Assembly: GCA_030065755.1 (NCBI GenBank)
Contig: JASJDA010000010.1
Span: forward strand, 1 to 54,212
DNA: 54,212 nucleotides
From: Prochloraceae cyanobacterium
GTDB taxonomy: Bacteria; Cyanobacteriota; Cyanobacteriia; Cyanobacteriales; JASJDA01
Direction: 5' to 3'
Part shown: positions 8,259-18,923 of the stretch, in pieces
How the letters are laid out: the number at the start of each line of letters is the position of its first letter
Position numbering within the stretch: the stretch's first letter is position 1
Translations under genes and position numbers: made by a program
Notes under the pieces: model-generated
What the model was told of the DNA's origin: nothing
Databases searched by the model: none
Seen by the model: only the letters and a program-made list of their open reading frames with translations

Positions 8259-9794
8259 TTAACGAACTAAGTCGTAGGAAATATCGGTCTTAGATGGGAT
8301 GATGGTGTTACGATCTAACTCATCGAGAACGGAATTAACAATCCAGTTGAGTAGATTGATAGCGCCGTTGTAACCGATAGTGGAATAGCGGTGTAAGTGA
8401 TGGCGATCGAATAGAGGATAGCCAATGCGGATCAGAGGAGTTTTAGTATCGCGCCAGAGGTATTTACCGTAGGAGTTACCGATTAGGAAGTCTACGGGTT
8501 CGGTGAATAGCAAGGAGCGCAAGTGCCACAAGTCTTTACCACCCCAAACAGTAGCTTGTTGTCCGTAGGGGCTAGATTCTAGCAGTGCTTTAGCTTCTGC
8601 TTCAAACTCTTTGGTGCTATTAGTTACGAGAACGTGAACGGGTTCAATACCTAGTTCGAGCATGAATTGCAACATACCCATCACTAAGTCGGGATCGCCG
8701 TAAATAGCAGCTTTTTTACCGTGAACCCATGCTTGAGAATCAGTCATCGCATCAACTGCGCGACCTCTTTCGAGTTCTAATTCTGCAGGAATTGGGTTAC
8801 CAGTAGCTTCAGATAGAGCCATTAAGAACTCGTCAGTTGCTTTGATACCCCAAGGACGGAAAGCTGCAGTTTTTTGTCCCCATTCTTTCTCAATATATTG
8901 GAGAGTTTTAGGAGTAGTATAAGTTTGGAGAGCAAAAGTAGCTTCAGCATTAATAGAATCTGCTGCTTCTGCTAGAGGAGTGCCGCCGTGATACATTTTG
9001 TACTCGCCGGTGTTAGCAGAATCGAGATTGTGTTCGTTATCAGCTAAAACAGTTGCATTTACACCCATTGCACCAATTAAGTGCTTGAGTTCGCGCAAGT
9101 TGCCGCTATAAGTTTCAAAGCCAGGGATGAAGTTGATTTTACCGTTAGTGGTTTCTTTCTTCTGGTCTTTAGTCAAGTTAGAAAGAATCCCTTTCATCAT
9201 GTTGTCGTATCCAGTGATGTGAGATCCGACAAAACTAGGAGTATGAGCGAAAGGAACGGGGAAATCTTTAGGAACAGCGCCTTCGTTTTTAGCGTTTCCA
9301 ATAAACGCACCCAAGTCATCTCCAATTACTTCTGCCATACAAGTAGTGCAGACAGCAATCATTTTGGGTTTGTAGAGGGTGTAGCTGTTAGCTAACCCGT
9401 CGATCATGTTTTTCAGTCCGCCGAAGACCGCAGCATCTTCAGTCATGGAGCTAGAAGCCGCGTTAAAAGGCTCTTTAAAGTGGCGAGAGAAGTGGGTGCG
9501 GAAATAAGCTACGCAACCTTGAGAACCTTGTACGAAGGGAAGAGTTTCTTCAAAACCAACAGCCGCTAAAATAGCACCTAAAGGCTGACAAGCTTTAGCA
9601 GGGTTGATAACTGAATGTTCGCGAGCGAAGTTCTTTTCGCGGTATTCCCAAGTTTTAGTCCATTCCGCATATTTGGCTACTTCTTCAGGAGGAGCCATTC
9701 CCTCGCATTTTTGTTTTCTTTCAAAAAGTTCTTGATATTCTGGTTGGTGAAATAACTCTACGTGGTCTTTAATATTATTAGGATCTTGAGCCAT
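8259..9794 (-). CDS. nifK: Nitrogenase MoFe protein beta chain
   Basis: A 511-aa NifK. P-cluster ligands lie in NPAKACQPLGA, VQGSQGCVAYFR and CTTCMAEVIGDDL. With NifD it forms the alpha2beta2 MoFe protein, which reduces N2 using electrons from NifH. AGGAGTT lies seven bases upstream of the ATG. It follows nifD after 169 bp that carry two clear hairpins, and precedes the PF06967-type small gene. Length and motifs are normal for the family. Confidence 0.98.
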   Translation of the reverse strand: MAQDPNNIKDHVELFHQPEYQELFERKQKCEGMAPPEEVAKYAEWTKTWEYREKNFAREHSVINPAKACQPLGAILAAVGFEETLPFVQGSQGCVAYFRTHFSRHFKEPFNAASSSMTEDAAVFGGLKNMIDGLANSYTLYKPKMIAVCTTCMAEVIGDDLGAFIGNAKNEGAVPKDFPVPFAHTPSFVGSHITGYDNMMKGILSNLTKDQKKETTNGKINFIPGFETYSGNLRELKHLIGAMGVNATVLADNEHNLDSANTGEYKMYHGGTPLAEAADSINAEATFALQTYTTPKTLQYIEKEWGQKTAAFRPWGIKATDEFLMALSEATGNPIPAELELERGRAVDAMTDSQAWVHGKKAAIYGDPDLVMGMLQFMLELGIEPVHVLVTNSTKEFEAEAKALLESSPYGQQATVWGGKDLWHLRSLLFTEPVDFLIGNSYGKYLWRDTKTPLIRIGYPLFDRHHLHRYSTIGYNGAINLLNWIVNSVLDELDRNTIIPSKTDISYDLVR

Positions 9795-9841
9795 TAGATA
9801 ACTCCTGTCGTGGTGATTCTCGTTGTGACTAAATTAATGAT

Positions 9842-9953
9842 GGCGATCTCGAAGAGATCCACGCCGTTGGGATTAGGGATGAGAAGAAAACGATCCCCTT
9901 ATCCCCTCCGGTCAGCATTCTCTTGCGTCTTACGCCGACGCGGGGTCTGACCG
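9842..9953 (-). promoter_or_regulatory. Hairpins in the nifD-nifK spacer
   Basis: Two stems are visible in the spacer. The first is GATCTC (9845-9850) with GAGATC (9854-9859). The second is nested: CGGTCAG (9909-9915) pairs with CTGACCG (9947-9953), enclosing GCGTC (9925-9929) with GACGC (9937-9941). Such structures can stabilise processed mRNA ends or attenuate read-through; which applies here is inference. Confidence 0.55.
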
Positions 9954-9963
9954 TTCCCGTGTT

Positions 9964-11400
9964 TTACTTCTTCCAGGGAGCTTTAATTAAATCCCAGGTG
10001 GGGCTATTTAGTGCTAAATCCATGTCGCGAGCGAAGATAGCAAAACCGTCATAGCCGTGATAAGGGCCGGAATAATCCCAGGAGTGCATTTGGCGGAAAG
10101 GTAATCCCATTTTCTGGAATACATATTTCTCTTTAATACCAGCAGCAACTAAATCTGGTTCTAAAGCTTCGGCGAATTTCTCGAATTCGTAGCCAGTTAC
10201 GTCATCGTAAATAACGGTGCTGTCTTTAACGTAGTTAGTAGTACGTTTGTAGTCGTCACCGTGAGCGAATTCGTAACCAGTAGCAACGATTTCCATGCCT
10301 AAATCTTTGAAAGCAGGAACGACGTGGCGAGGACGAAGTCCGCCAACCATCATCATCACTTTTTTGCCTTCTAAACGAGGACGATATTTAGCAACAATTT
10401 CGTTAGCAGTAGGTTCGTATTTAGCAATAACTTCCTCTGCTTTTTCTTGAATAGTTTCGTCGAATTGTGCTGCGATCGCTCTTAAAGATTCAGCAATTTT
10501 AGTGGGGCCGAAGAAATTGTATTCTAACCAGGGAATACCGTATTTTTCTTCCATGTAACGGCTGATATAGTTCATGGAACGATAGCAGTGAATTAGATTT
10601 AGCTTAACGTTAGGAGTAAGCTTCATCTCTTCTAAAGTACCGTCACCAGACCATTGAGCCACAACTCTCAAGCCGATTTCTTCAAGTAAAATTCTTGAAG
10701 ACCAAGCATCACCACCGATATTGTAGTCACCGATGATAGCTACGTCATAAGGAGTGGAATCAAAATCAGACTCTTGACCGTCTTGTGGTTTGAAAACCCA
10801 GTCGCGAATAGTATCGTTAGCGATGTGGTGTCCCAAAGATTGAGAAACGCCTCTAAAGCCTTCACAACGAACGGGAACTACAGTTTTACCAATATCTTTA
10901 GATTTTTCTCTGGCAACAGCTTCAATATCATCCCCAATTAGACCAATAGGACATTCAGACTCAATGGTCATCCCGTTGTTGAGGGGGAATAGTTCGTCTA
11001 ATTCGTCGATGATTTTTTTGAGTTTTTTGTCGCCACCGAAAACGATATCTCTTTCTTGGAAGTCGGAAGTGAACTGCATGGTACCGAAGGTATCAACTCC
11101 AGTGGTACCGATGTAGTAGTTACGACGACCAGACCAGGAGTAGTAACCGCAACCAACGGGTCCGTGGGAGATGTGGATCATATCTTTGATCGGACCCCAA
11201 ACAACCCCTTTAGCACCTGCGTAAGCACAACCGCGAGCGGTCATTACACCAGGAAGAGATTTTTTATTGGATTTTACGCCGCAATCGGATTTACCTTCTT
11301 CGTATACTCCGAGGTGCTTTTCGCGTTTCTTGCGAGCTTTCTCTGGATAAGTGTCCAGAACCTCCTTGATCAGTTGCTTCCTTTCTTCTACAGTAGACAT
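9964..11400 (-). CDS. nifD: Nitrogenase MoFe protein alpha chain
   Basis: A 478-aa NifD. P-cluster ligand regions are [22 protein letters not shown] and [12 protein letters not shown]. The FeMo-cofactor cysteine is in [10 protein letters not shown] and the cofactor histidine in [14 protein letters not shown]. The start at 11400 gives the normal [11 protein letters not shown] opening, with AAGGGA nine bases upstream; the longer frame adds 22 unrelated residues. It is not interrupted by an excision element. It follows nifH after 165 bp. Confidence 0.98.
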   Translation of the reverse strand: MSTVEERKQLIKEVLDTYPEKARKKREKHLGVYEEGKSDCGVKSNKKSLPGVMTARGCAYAGAKGVVWGPIKDMIHISHGPVGCGYYSWSGRRNYYIGTTGVDTFGTMQFTSDFQERDIVFGGDKKLKKIIDELDELFPLNNGMTIESECPIGLIGDDIEAVAREKSKDIGKTVVPVRCEGFRGVSQSLGHHIANDTIRDWVFKPQDGQESDFDSTPYDVAIIGDYNIGGDAWSSRILLEEIGLRVVAQWSGDGTLEEMKLTPNVKLNLIHCYRSMNYISRYMEEKYGIPWLEYNFFGPTKIAESLRAIAAQFDETIQEKAEEVIAKYEPTANEIVAKYRPRLEGKKVMMMVGGLRPRHVVPAFKDLGMEIVATGYEFAHGDDYKRTTNYVKDSTVIYDDVTGYEFEKFAEALEPDLVAAGIKEKYVFQKMGLPFRQMHSWDYSGPYHGYDGFAIFARDMDLALNSPTWDLIKAPWKK

Positions 11401-11565
11401 AAGCGATCCCTTATGATTTTTAGATTTTAGAGTATAGAAATCCCTAGTTGTCGGATCGGACGACAACTGAAGATTACGAGCGGATCTAGCAGATGGGGAG
11501 GGGAAAAGATCGGTTATCAGTTATTGGCAGTAACAGTTAACTCTACTTTTCTCCCCAATTTTTTT

Positions 11566-13124
<1,559 letters not shown>

Positions 13125-14024
13125 TTATCGAACTTCTTCTACTACTAAGCTGGGGGATACCCGCTCTTGTAACCTAGCTTCAATGGCAACTTTGAGGGTT
13201 TGGGTGGAAGAAGCGCAGCCACTGCAAGCTCCTTTTAAGATAACTTGGACTCGATCGCCATCTACGTCGTAGAGTTCGATGTCCCCCCCATCCTCCGCCA
13301 AAACTGGTTTTACTTCTTCTTCTAATACCCTTTCAATTAGAGTGATTTTTTGCAAATTAGTGAGTGATTTTGCAGGCTGGGAGCTGCTGGGTAACTGGAC
13401 ATTATCAATTTCGACTGCCACCTCCACTGTCGTCGCCTTTTCTTGGTTAACTTCGGCAAGGATATCGTCGATATCTGCCAAGCAGGAACTGCAGCCACCT
13501 CCTGCTTTAATGTAGTTAGTAACTTGTTCGCTACTGGTGAGGTTATTCTCCCGAATAATCCTTTTGATTTTTGTATCGCTGACTGCAAAACAGCGACATA
13601 CAATTTTTCCTTCATCTTCTTCACAATTGTTTACAGGTATTCCTTTGTAGTTGAAAATTGCTGCTTCTAATGCTTCTGCCCCCATTACGGAACAGTGCAT
13701 TTTTTCTTCTGGCAATCCTCCTAAAAACTCGGCTATATCGCGGTTAGTTATCCGCAGGGCTTCGTCTACCTTTTTGCCTTTGAGCAATTCTGTCAAAGCT
13801 GAAGAAGAGGCGATCGCGCTGGCACAACCAAAGGTTTGAAATCTAGCATCCATTATGGTTTGAGTTGCTTCCTCAATTTTTAAGTGCAACCTCAGAGCAT
13901 CACCACAAGCGATACTACCTACTTCCCCAGTGACGATTTTCTCTCCTTCCTCTTTTTCGGTAATCGTCCCCTGATTTCGCGGATTGTAGAAGAATTCCAT
14001 TACTGTATCTGTATATTCCCACAT
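13125..14024 (-). CDS. nifU: Fe-S scaffold NifU
   Basis: About 299 aa with the full three-domain NifU layout. The N-terminal IscU-like scaffold has cysteines in SIACGDAL, FGCASAIA and HCSVMGAEAL. The central [2Fe-2S] domain has CRCFAVSD and GGGCSSC. The C-terminal Nfu domain has KGACSGCASS. It receives sulfur from NifS and builds clusters for NifH and NifB. The start at 14024 gives the canonical MWEYTDTVMEFFYNPRN opening; the longer frame needs a TTG. It is 58 bp after nifS. Confidence 0.96.
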   Translation of the reverse strand: MWEYTDTVMEFFYNPRNQGTITEKEEGEKIVTGEVGSIACGDALRLHLKIEEATQTIMDARFQTFGCASAIASSSALTELLKGKKVDEALRITNRDIAEFLGGLPEEKMHCSVMGAEALEAAIFNYKGIPVNNCEEDEGKIVCRCFAVSDTKIKRIIRENNLTSSEQVTNYIKAGGGCSSCLADIDDILAEVNQEKATTVEVAVEIDNVQLPSSSQPAKSLTNLQKITLIERVLEEEVKPVLAEDGGDIELYDVDGDRVQVILKGACSGCASSTQTLKVAIEARLQERVSPSLVVEEVR

Positions 14025-14082
14025 GGCTGCCCCCAAGTCAAAAGTAAATTAGTCAAAATTACGGAGAAAAAAGTCAGGTTTT

Positions 14083-15285
14083 TTACTTAGCTAGTACCGC
14101 TTGTTCTTGTTCTTGCAACCATTCTGCCTCGTCGCTATTGAAAGGAGACAGCGCGCGCAAGCGATCGATAATGCCAGGAAGTACTTCTAAGACGCGATCG
14201 ATCTCTGTCGAAGTAGTGTAACGAGAAAGACTAAACCGAATGGAACCGTGCAGTACGCTGTAGGGCAGTCCCATTGCTCCTAATACGTGGGATGGTTCTA
14301 AAGATCCCGAAGTACAAGCCGAACCAGAAGAAGCGCAAATACCTTGACGATCTAAGTAAAGAAGAATCGCTTCTCCTTCAATGTATTTAAAGCCGATATT
14401 GCTAGTGTTCGGCAATCTTTGAGTAGGATGTCCGTTAACAACAGTATGGGGAATAGTAGATAGTATGCCTTCCTCGAGTCGATCGCGAAGTTTTCTTTCT
14501 TGGTCTATATTGGGTAAGTGCTGGCACGCTAGTTCTGCCGCTTTACCCAAAGCTACGATCCCAGGTACATTTTCCGTCCCACCTCTGCGACCTCTTTCCT
14601 GGTGTCCGCCAACTAAGAAGGGGCGGAATTTAGTGCCTCGACGCACGTACAATGCTCCAATTCCTTTGGGACCGTGGATTTTGTGACCGGATAATGCCAA
14701 TAGATCCACAGTGCTATTCTTCATATTCAAGGGTATTTTACCCACCGCTTGAACTGCATCGACGTGAAAGATAGCACCGTATTCTTTAACCATCTGCCCA
14801 ATTTGTTCTACTGGGAAAACTACACCCGTTTCATTATTTGCATACATCAATGAAACTAAGGCAGTGTTTCCAGTCAGAGAGGCTTGTAGTTCGTCGAGAT
14901 CTAGCTGTCCCTGGCTATTTACTGAGAGATAGGTAACAGTGTAACCCTGTTTTTCCAGTTGCTTAAACGGGTTCAGCACCGCAGGATGCTCTACTTGAGT
15001 AGTAATTAGGTGCCGCTTGTTTGGTTGCGCTAGCAAGGCGGCTTTAATAGCTGCATTGTCTCCTTCAGTGCCACAACTGGTAAAAACAATTTCCGAATCA
15101 TTTGCTCCTAGTAAAGATGCTACTTGTTCTCTTGCCGTTTTGACAGCTTTACTCACCTGACCGCCAAACTTGTGCATGCTGGATGGATTGCCGTAGTAAG
15201 TAGTCAAATAAGGTAACATTGTCGCCACGACTTCTTCATCTATTCGGGTTGTGGCATTGTTGTCAAGATATATGCAGTCTCTCAT
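14083..15285 (-). CDS. nifS: Cysteine desulfurase NifS
   Basis: A 400-aa PLP-dependent cysteine desulfurase. It opens with YLDNNATT, carries the PLP lysine in LSGHKIHGPKG, and has the active-site cysteine loop ASSGSACTSGSLEPSH. It releases sulfur from cysteine for Fe-S cluster assembly on NifU. The ATG at 15285 is preferred over a TTG three codons upstream. It sits between fdxN (49 bp gap) and nifU, the standard order. Confidence 0.97.
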   Translation of the reverse strand: MRDCIYLDNNATTRIDEEVVATMLPYLTTYYGNPSSMHKFGGQVSKAVKTAREQVASLLGANDSEIVFTSCGTEGDNAAIKAALLAQPNKRHLITTQVEHPAVLNPFKQLEKQGYTVTYLSVNSQGQLDLDELQASLTGNTALVSLMYANNETGVVFPVEQIGQMVKEYGAIFHVDAVQAVGKIPLNMKNSTVDLLALSGHKIHGPKGIGALYVRRGTKFRPFLVGGHQERGRRGGTENVPGIVALGKAAELACQHLPNIDQERKLRDRLEEGILSTIPHTVVNGHPTQRLPNTSNIGFKYIEGEAILLYLDRQGICASSGSACTSGSLEPSHVLGAMGLPYSVLHGSIRFSLSRYTTSTEIDRVLEVLPGIIDRLRALSPFNSDEAEWLQEQEQAVLAK

Positions 15286-15334
15286 CACTCTCAACTCTTA
15301 ATCCTATATAATCTCTATCTCGATCGATAAATGT

Positions 15335-15895
15335 TTACGAAAAAGCGTTAGCTTTAGTTTCCATTCCTATTGAGGAAGTGTCTAAAAGTGGCTTCAATTT
15401 TGAAGCGTAAAGGTCAAACCAACGCTCCCAATACTTTGCTTGTTTTTTAGTTCTAAGGGTCTCGACGAGACTGTTATAGGTATTAAACCAAGACTCCCAA
15501 TAATCTGCTTTGCTTTCTTGAGTTCTAAGCTTTTCGATAAGACTGTTATAGGTAGTAAACCAGGATTCCCAATAATCTGCTTTGCTTTCTTTAGTTCTAA
15601 ACTTTCCGATAAGGCTGTTATAAGTAATAAACCAGGAGTCCCAATAATCATCGCCTTTGCTTTCTTGAGTCGGGACGATCGTAGTTGTTTGGGCTGTGAG
15701 ATTCGAGCTAGAAACGCATCCATAATTTGTAGGACAGCCTGCGATACATAGAGCAATTCCGTAGTAACCGACGCAATCGTTGCACAGGTTAGGATTGATT
15801 TTTAGAATGCCGTTTACTATTTGAATAGCATTGGTAGGACATTGAGAACGACATCGATCGCAATTTATGCATTCAGTGGTCATTGTATAGCTCAT
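15335..15895 (-). CDS. fdxN: FdxN ferredoxin with expanded C-terminal repeats
   Basis: A 186-aa protein. Residues 1-60 are a bacterial ferredoxin: C9, C12, C15, C19 form one CxxCxxCxxxCP motif, and C38, C41, C50, C54 form a second with eight residues between C41 and C50, so two [4Fe-4S] clusters are expected. From about residue 78 a 24-residue unit (ESKADYWESWFTTYNSL core) is repeated: the YW pairs fall at 84, 108, 132 and 155. FdxN proteins I know are about 116 aa with two such units, so this one appears expanded. FdxN is linked to NifB electron supply. AAGGAG lies eight bases before the ATG. It is 65 bp after nifB. Confidence 0.93.
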   Translation of the reverse strand: MSYTMTTECINCDRCRSQCPTNAIQIVNGILKINPNLCNDCVGYYGIALCIAGCPTNYGCVSSSNLTAQTTTIVPTQESKGDDYWDSWFITYNSLIGKFRTKESKADYWESWFTTYNSLIEKLRTQESKADYWESWFNTYNSLVETLRTKKQAKYWERWFDLYASKLKPLLDTSSIGMETKANAFS

Positions 15896-15960
15896 AATTC
15901 TACTCCTTGGGTTTATTTACTCATTCTTTCCTTTCTCTTATTCGATCGTTACTTTGCTTG

Positions 15961-17394
15961 TTATTTTGTAACGTATTTTTCGTAGAAATCTAGAGCCACC
16001 GTATCGATCGACTCGTAAGCCTCAACAGTTTCTATTCCTCGTGCGTTTAACTTTTCTTGAGGACAGCTACCAATCTTAGAGACTAAAACTGCTTTGCAAT
16101 CAGAAATCGCTTCAATAATTTGGTCTAAGGTGGCTTCTTCTCCATATCCGCCTTGACAGTAGTGGTCTATTTTGCGGTGTCCGATAAACTTCGCTTCTCT
16201 ACCGTCAACTTCGTAGATTTGGAATTCTTTGGCGTGACCGAAGTGCTGGTTGATTACTCCCCCGCCTTTAGTAGCTACAGCTACGAGAATTTTTGGTGCA
16301 TTATTTACTTGTTTTCGAGCAGCTTTTTCTTCTTTAGCTTTTTGTAGTGCAGCTTTGAACTTCTCAATACCAGCGTGAACTTCTTTGCGTTTTTCTGCAT
16401 CGTACTCTGGGGTCATTTGGGCGAATTTATCTTTAGTAAATTCCAGAGAACGATCTTCTCCTAAGAGTCCCACTGCATCAGCGCGACATTGACGGCAGTG
16501 GCGCATCATTTTCATATTGCCAGAACAACCATCTTGCAAGGCTTTTAACTCTTTAGGAGTGGGACCTCTTTGTCCAGTCAAACCAAAGTGAGTTCCGTGT
16601 TCGGGAGCGGAAATTAGGGGCATAATATTGTGGAGAAATGCACCTTTGGATCTAATGACTTCGTTAACTTCTTTTAAGTGCTGGTCGTTAATTCCAGGAA
16701 TCATCACCGAATTCACTTTGCACAGAATATCTGCTTCTTTGAGTGCCTGTAAACCTTCCATTTGGCGCTCGTGCAGAATTTTAACCCCTTCAATACCTTT
16801 ATAGCGCTTGCGGTTGTAGCGAACCCAGGGATAGATTTTTTCTCCCACTTTCGGGTCTACCATGTTGATGGTAATAGTAACGTGATCGATATTGAGTTGT
16901 TTGATGCGATCGACGTATTCTGGGAGCATTAACCCATTAGTAGACAAACACAGTTTAATATCTGGAGCTTTGTCAGCAATTAATTCAAAAGTGCGAAAAG
17001 TTTGTTCTGGGTTAGCTAGGGGATCCCCAGGACCCGCAATGCCTAAAACAGTTAATTGGGGTATTTTTCCAGCAATTACAAGTGCTTTGTGCGCTGCTTC
17101 TTCTGGAGTCAGTAATTCGCTAACAACTCCAGGACGGCTTTCATTGGCACAGTCAAACTTGCGATTGCAATAGTTGCATTGAATGTTGCAAGCAGGAGCC
17201 ACAGCAACGTGCATTCTGGCATAATGGTGATGTGCTTCCTCACTGTAACAGGGGTGATTAGCAATTCTCTGTCTGAGTTTTTCGTCTTGGATTTGTGTTT
17301 TTGTAGAACCACAGCCAGAAGATGCACAACCACCAGATATTTTTTCGATGGGGGTTACATCTGTTGTAGTGACAGTATCGTTAGTTTGCAACAT
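15961..17394 (-). CDS. nifB: FeMo-cofactor biosynthesis radical SAM protein NifB
   Basis: A 477-aa NifB. The radical-SAM cluster motif is CNIQCNYC (C69, C73, C76). A Cys-rich N-terminus ([10 protein letters not shown]) and [19 protein letters not shown] supply further cluster ligands. Residues from about 365 form a NifX-like domain ([17 protein letters not shown]). The enzyme fuses two [4Fe-4S] clusters with carbide and sulfur to make the NifB-co precursor. It is the first gene of the cluster. Its upstream region is over 1 kb and unusually repeat-rich, which suggests that control is exerted here. Confidence 0.97.
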   Translation of the reverse strand: MLQTNDTVTTTDVTPIEKISGGCASSGCGSTKTQIQDEKLRQRIANHPCYSEEAHHHYARMHVAVAPACNIQCNYCNRKFDCANESRPGVVSELLTPEEAAHKALVIAGKIPQLTVLGIAGPGDPLANPEQTFRTFELIADKAPDIKLCLSTNGLMLPEYVDRIKQLNIDHVTITINMVDPKVGEKIYPWVRYNRKRYKGIEGVKILHERQMEGLQALKEADILCKVNSVMIPGINDQHLKEVNEVIRSKGAFLHNIMPLISAPEHGTHFGLTGQRGPTPKELKALQDGCSGNMKMMRHCRQCRADAVGLLGEDRSLEFTKDKFAQMTPEYDAEKRKEVHAGIEKFKAALQKAKEEKAARKQVNNAPKILVAVATKGGGVINQHFGHAKEFQIYEVDGREAKFIGHRKIDHYCQGGYGEEATLDQIIEAISDCKAVLVSKIGSCPQEKLNARGIETVEAYESIDTVALDFYEKYVTK

Positions 17395-18230
17395 TGAATG
17401 AATTCCGTGAAATAATTTAATATAAATTGGACTTTAGTGAATGATGGTTAAAGTTAAAGCGTGAAGTGGAAATTTAAAAACAAGTTGCCTACCTTATTTT
17501 CCCAACACCAAAAAAGATACATCGCTTCACTTTACCTTCCCGTTATAAACACTTATATCATTGGCTATATGGTGAGTGAATTGAGTTGCACTCAGTTAGA
17601 TTTATTAGATTGATTAAAGTTGTACTCAAAATCTCAAACCCCCACGTGGCGGGAAAAAATTTTTTTTTGGAGGATGGGGTTCTAGTATTTTTTAGGTAGG
17701 GCTCTAGTATTTTTTCTCAGGGGGTCTGGTATTTAAGTACTCAGATCTAAATCACATCAGAATCACATCAGAGTCAATATTCTCAGTGATTTTGGACGGT
17801 TGGGATTGGGAAAAAAGACTGGGGTAGGTAGGTTTGTCCCCCAGTACCGTCACGGAATTCAAATTCTGTAGCTAATTTAACATTTTTTTGGGGGAGTATT
17901 TGCTAAATCAGAAAAGATAGTTGTTTGACTTAATAGTAAAACAAGCTAAAAAGCTCGGCTTATATAGGATTGAGTCTGACAAAATCCCCCTCAATCTTAA
18001 GTACAAAATTTATCTGAGACCAAAAACAACCCCATCTATTTAAATCTCTAGCTAATTTACCTTGAAAGACGAGTACAAAAAGACAAGCCCCCTGTCCCAT
18101 TAATACCCAAACCCTTCCAGAAAAATACCAGCCCCCCTACCCTAAAAAATTTTTTGAGTTTTTCTATATCCTGCTATATCTAGATTTGGGGGTTTGAGTA
18201 CAAAAGTAAGAAAAAATAATAAATATAATA
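17395..18230. promoter_or_regulatory. nifB upstream control region with repeated motifs
   Basis: No gene is seen here. Three direct copies of a TCT(A/G)GTAT core preceded by G-runs lie at 17681, 17703 and 17725, exactly 22 bp apart; an inverted GC-flanked copy (ATACCAG) is at 18125-18131. An 11-mer, AATCACATCAG, is repeated in tandem (17750-17771). A motif AGTACAAAA occurs near 18001, 18070 and 18197, with an inverted version (TTGTACTCAAAA) near 17612. T-runs followed by G-runs occur at 17660-17673 and 17883-17894. The position upstream of nifB and of the divergent 18518 gene suggests binding sites for a nif regulator. Confidence 0.5.
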
Positions 18231-18328
18231 GGGAATGGGGAATAGGGAATGGGGAATGGGGAATGGGGAATGGGGAATAGGGAATGGGGAATAGGGACTG
18301 GGGAATAGGGAACAGGGAACAGGGAACA
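18231..18328. repeat. GGGAATG/GGGAATA heptamer array
   Basis: Fourteen tandem heptamers, drifting from GGGAATG and GGGAATA to GGGAACA at the right end. The same family appears at 36405-36446 and, in reverse, inside folC at 38339-38366. It lies between the nifB control region and the 18518 gene. Confidence 0.95.
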
Positions 18329-18517
18329 CTCTATTGTTTTTCTAGCTTCTTTAACAATCTAAAAAATGTGCTTAGCTAACTTAATCTGAATAAAACCATT
18401 GTTAGCCTAGAGGTACAAGAGTAAAAAATCACGCTCTCGATCGACTCAACAACCTTGTCAAAGTAAAAGATCGAGCTGTCAGTAAGTGAGAATGGCATAC
18501 TGTAAGAGGAGCAAAAT

Positions 18518-18817
18518 ATGACTCACAAAAACTCTCCACTCAATTGTACGAGTGCCGAGTTCGAGAAAGCAGCGATCGCGCGATTCTGCTCTCTGATAAC
18601 CTCCATTCCTAGAAATTGTAAAGTGTTTCGAGAACCTTGGGGCTGTTCTACTGTGTTGTGCGTTGATTGTGCAGCTTGTCCGGAATTGCTCGGAAAGATT
18701 AGAGAACAAGCCCATCTATTACTAATATCAGCTCAGGACTTAGGATTGGCAAACTCAGTAATTTTTAAAATTGGTAATCAGGTCAAAGGATGGAGTAATA
18801 TAAAGAATTACAGTTAA
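18518..18817 (+). CDS. Cys-rich small protein divergent from nifB
   Basis: A 99-aa protein I do not recognise. It has seven cysteines (positions 10, 24, 34, 43, 48, 51 and 54), with the last four in the segment GCSTVLCVDCAACPEL, so a metal or Fe-S site is plausible. The C-terminal part is helical and basic (GNQVKGWSN). AGAGGAG lies about eight bases before the ATG, which supports real translation. It is the first gene on the far side of the nifB upstream region and points away from it, so shared control with the nif cluster is possible but unproven. Confidence 0.65.
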   Translation: MTHKNSPLNCTSAEFEKAAIARFCSLITSIPRNCKVFREPWGCSTVLCVDCAACPELLGKIREQAHLLLISAQDLGLANSVIFKIGNQVKGWSNIKNYS

Positions 18818-18923
18818 ACTGTCACTATTTTGGCACCCTAACAACTCAAATAAATTCTTTTTGTTGTTAATATGATACATCGATGCCAAAAATCTAGGTA
18901 ATTTGAAGAACTGGTAGATTGGC

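Noticed and set aside
18231-18328. CRISPR-like array
   Set aside because: Units are contiguous heptamers with no spacers; it is a simple tandem repeat.
17395-18517. Canonical NtcA site (GTA-N8-TAC) upstream of nifB
   Set aside because: Several GTA and TAC triplets occur, but none seen by eye has the 8-base spacing; a GTA-N6-TAC near 17730 has the wrong spacing.
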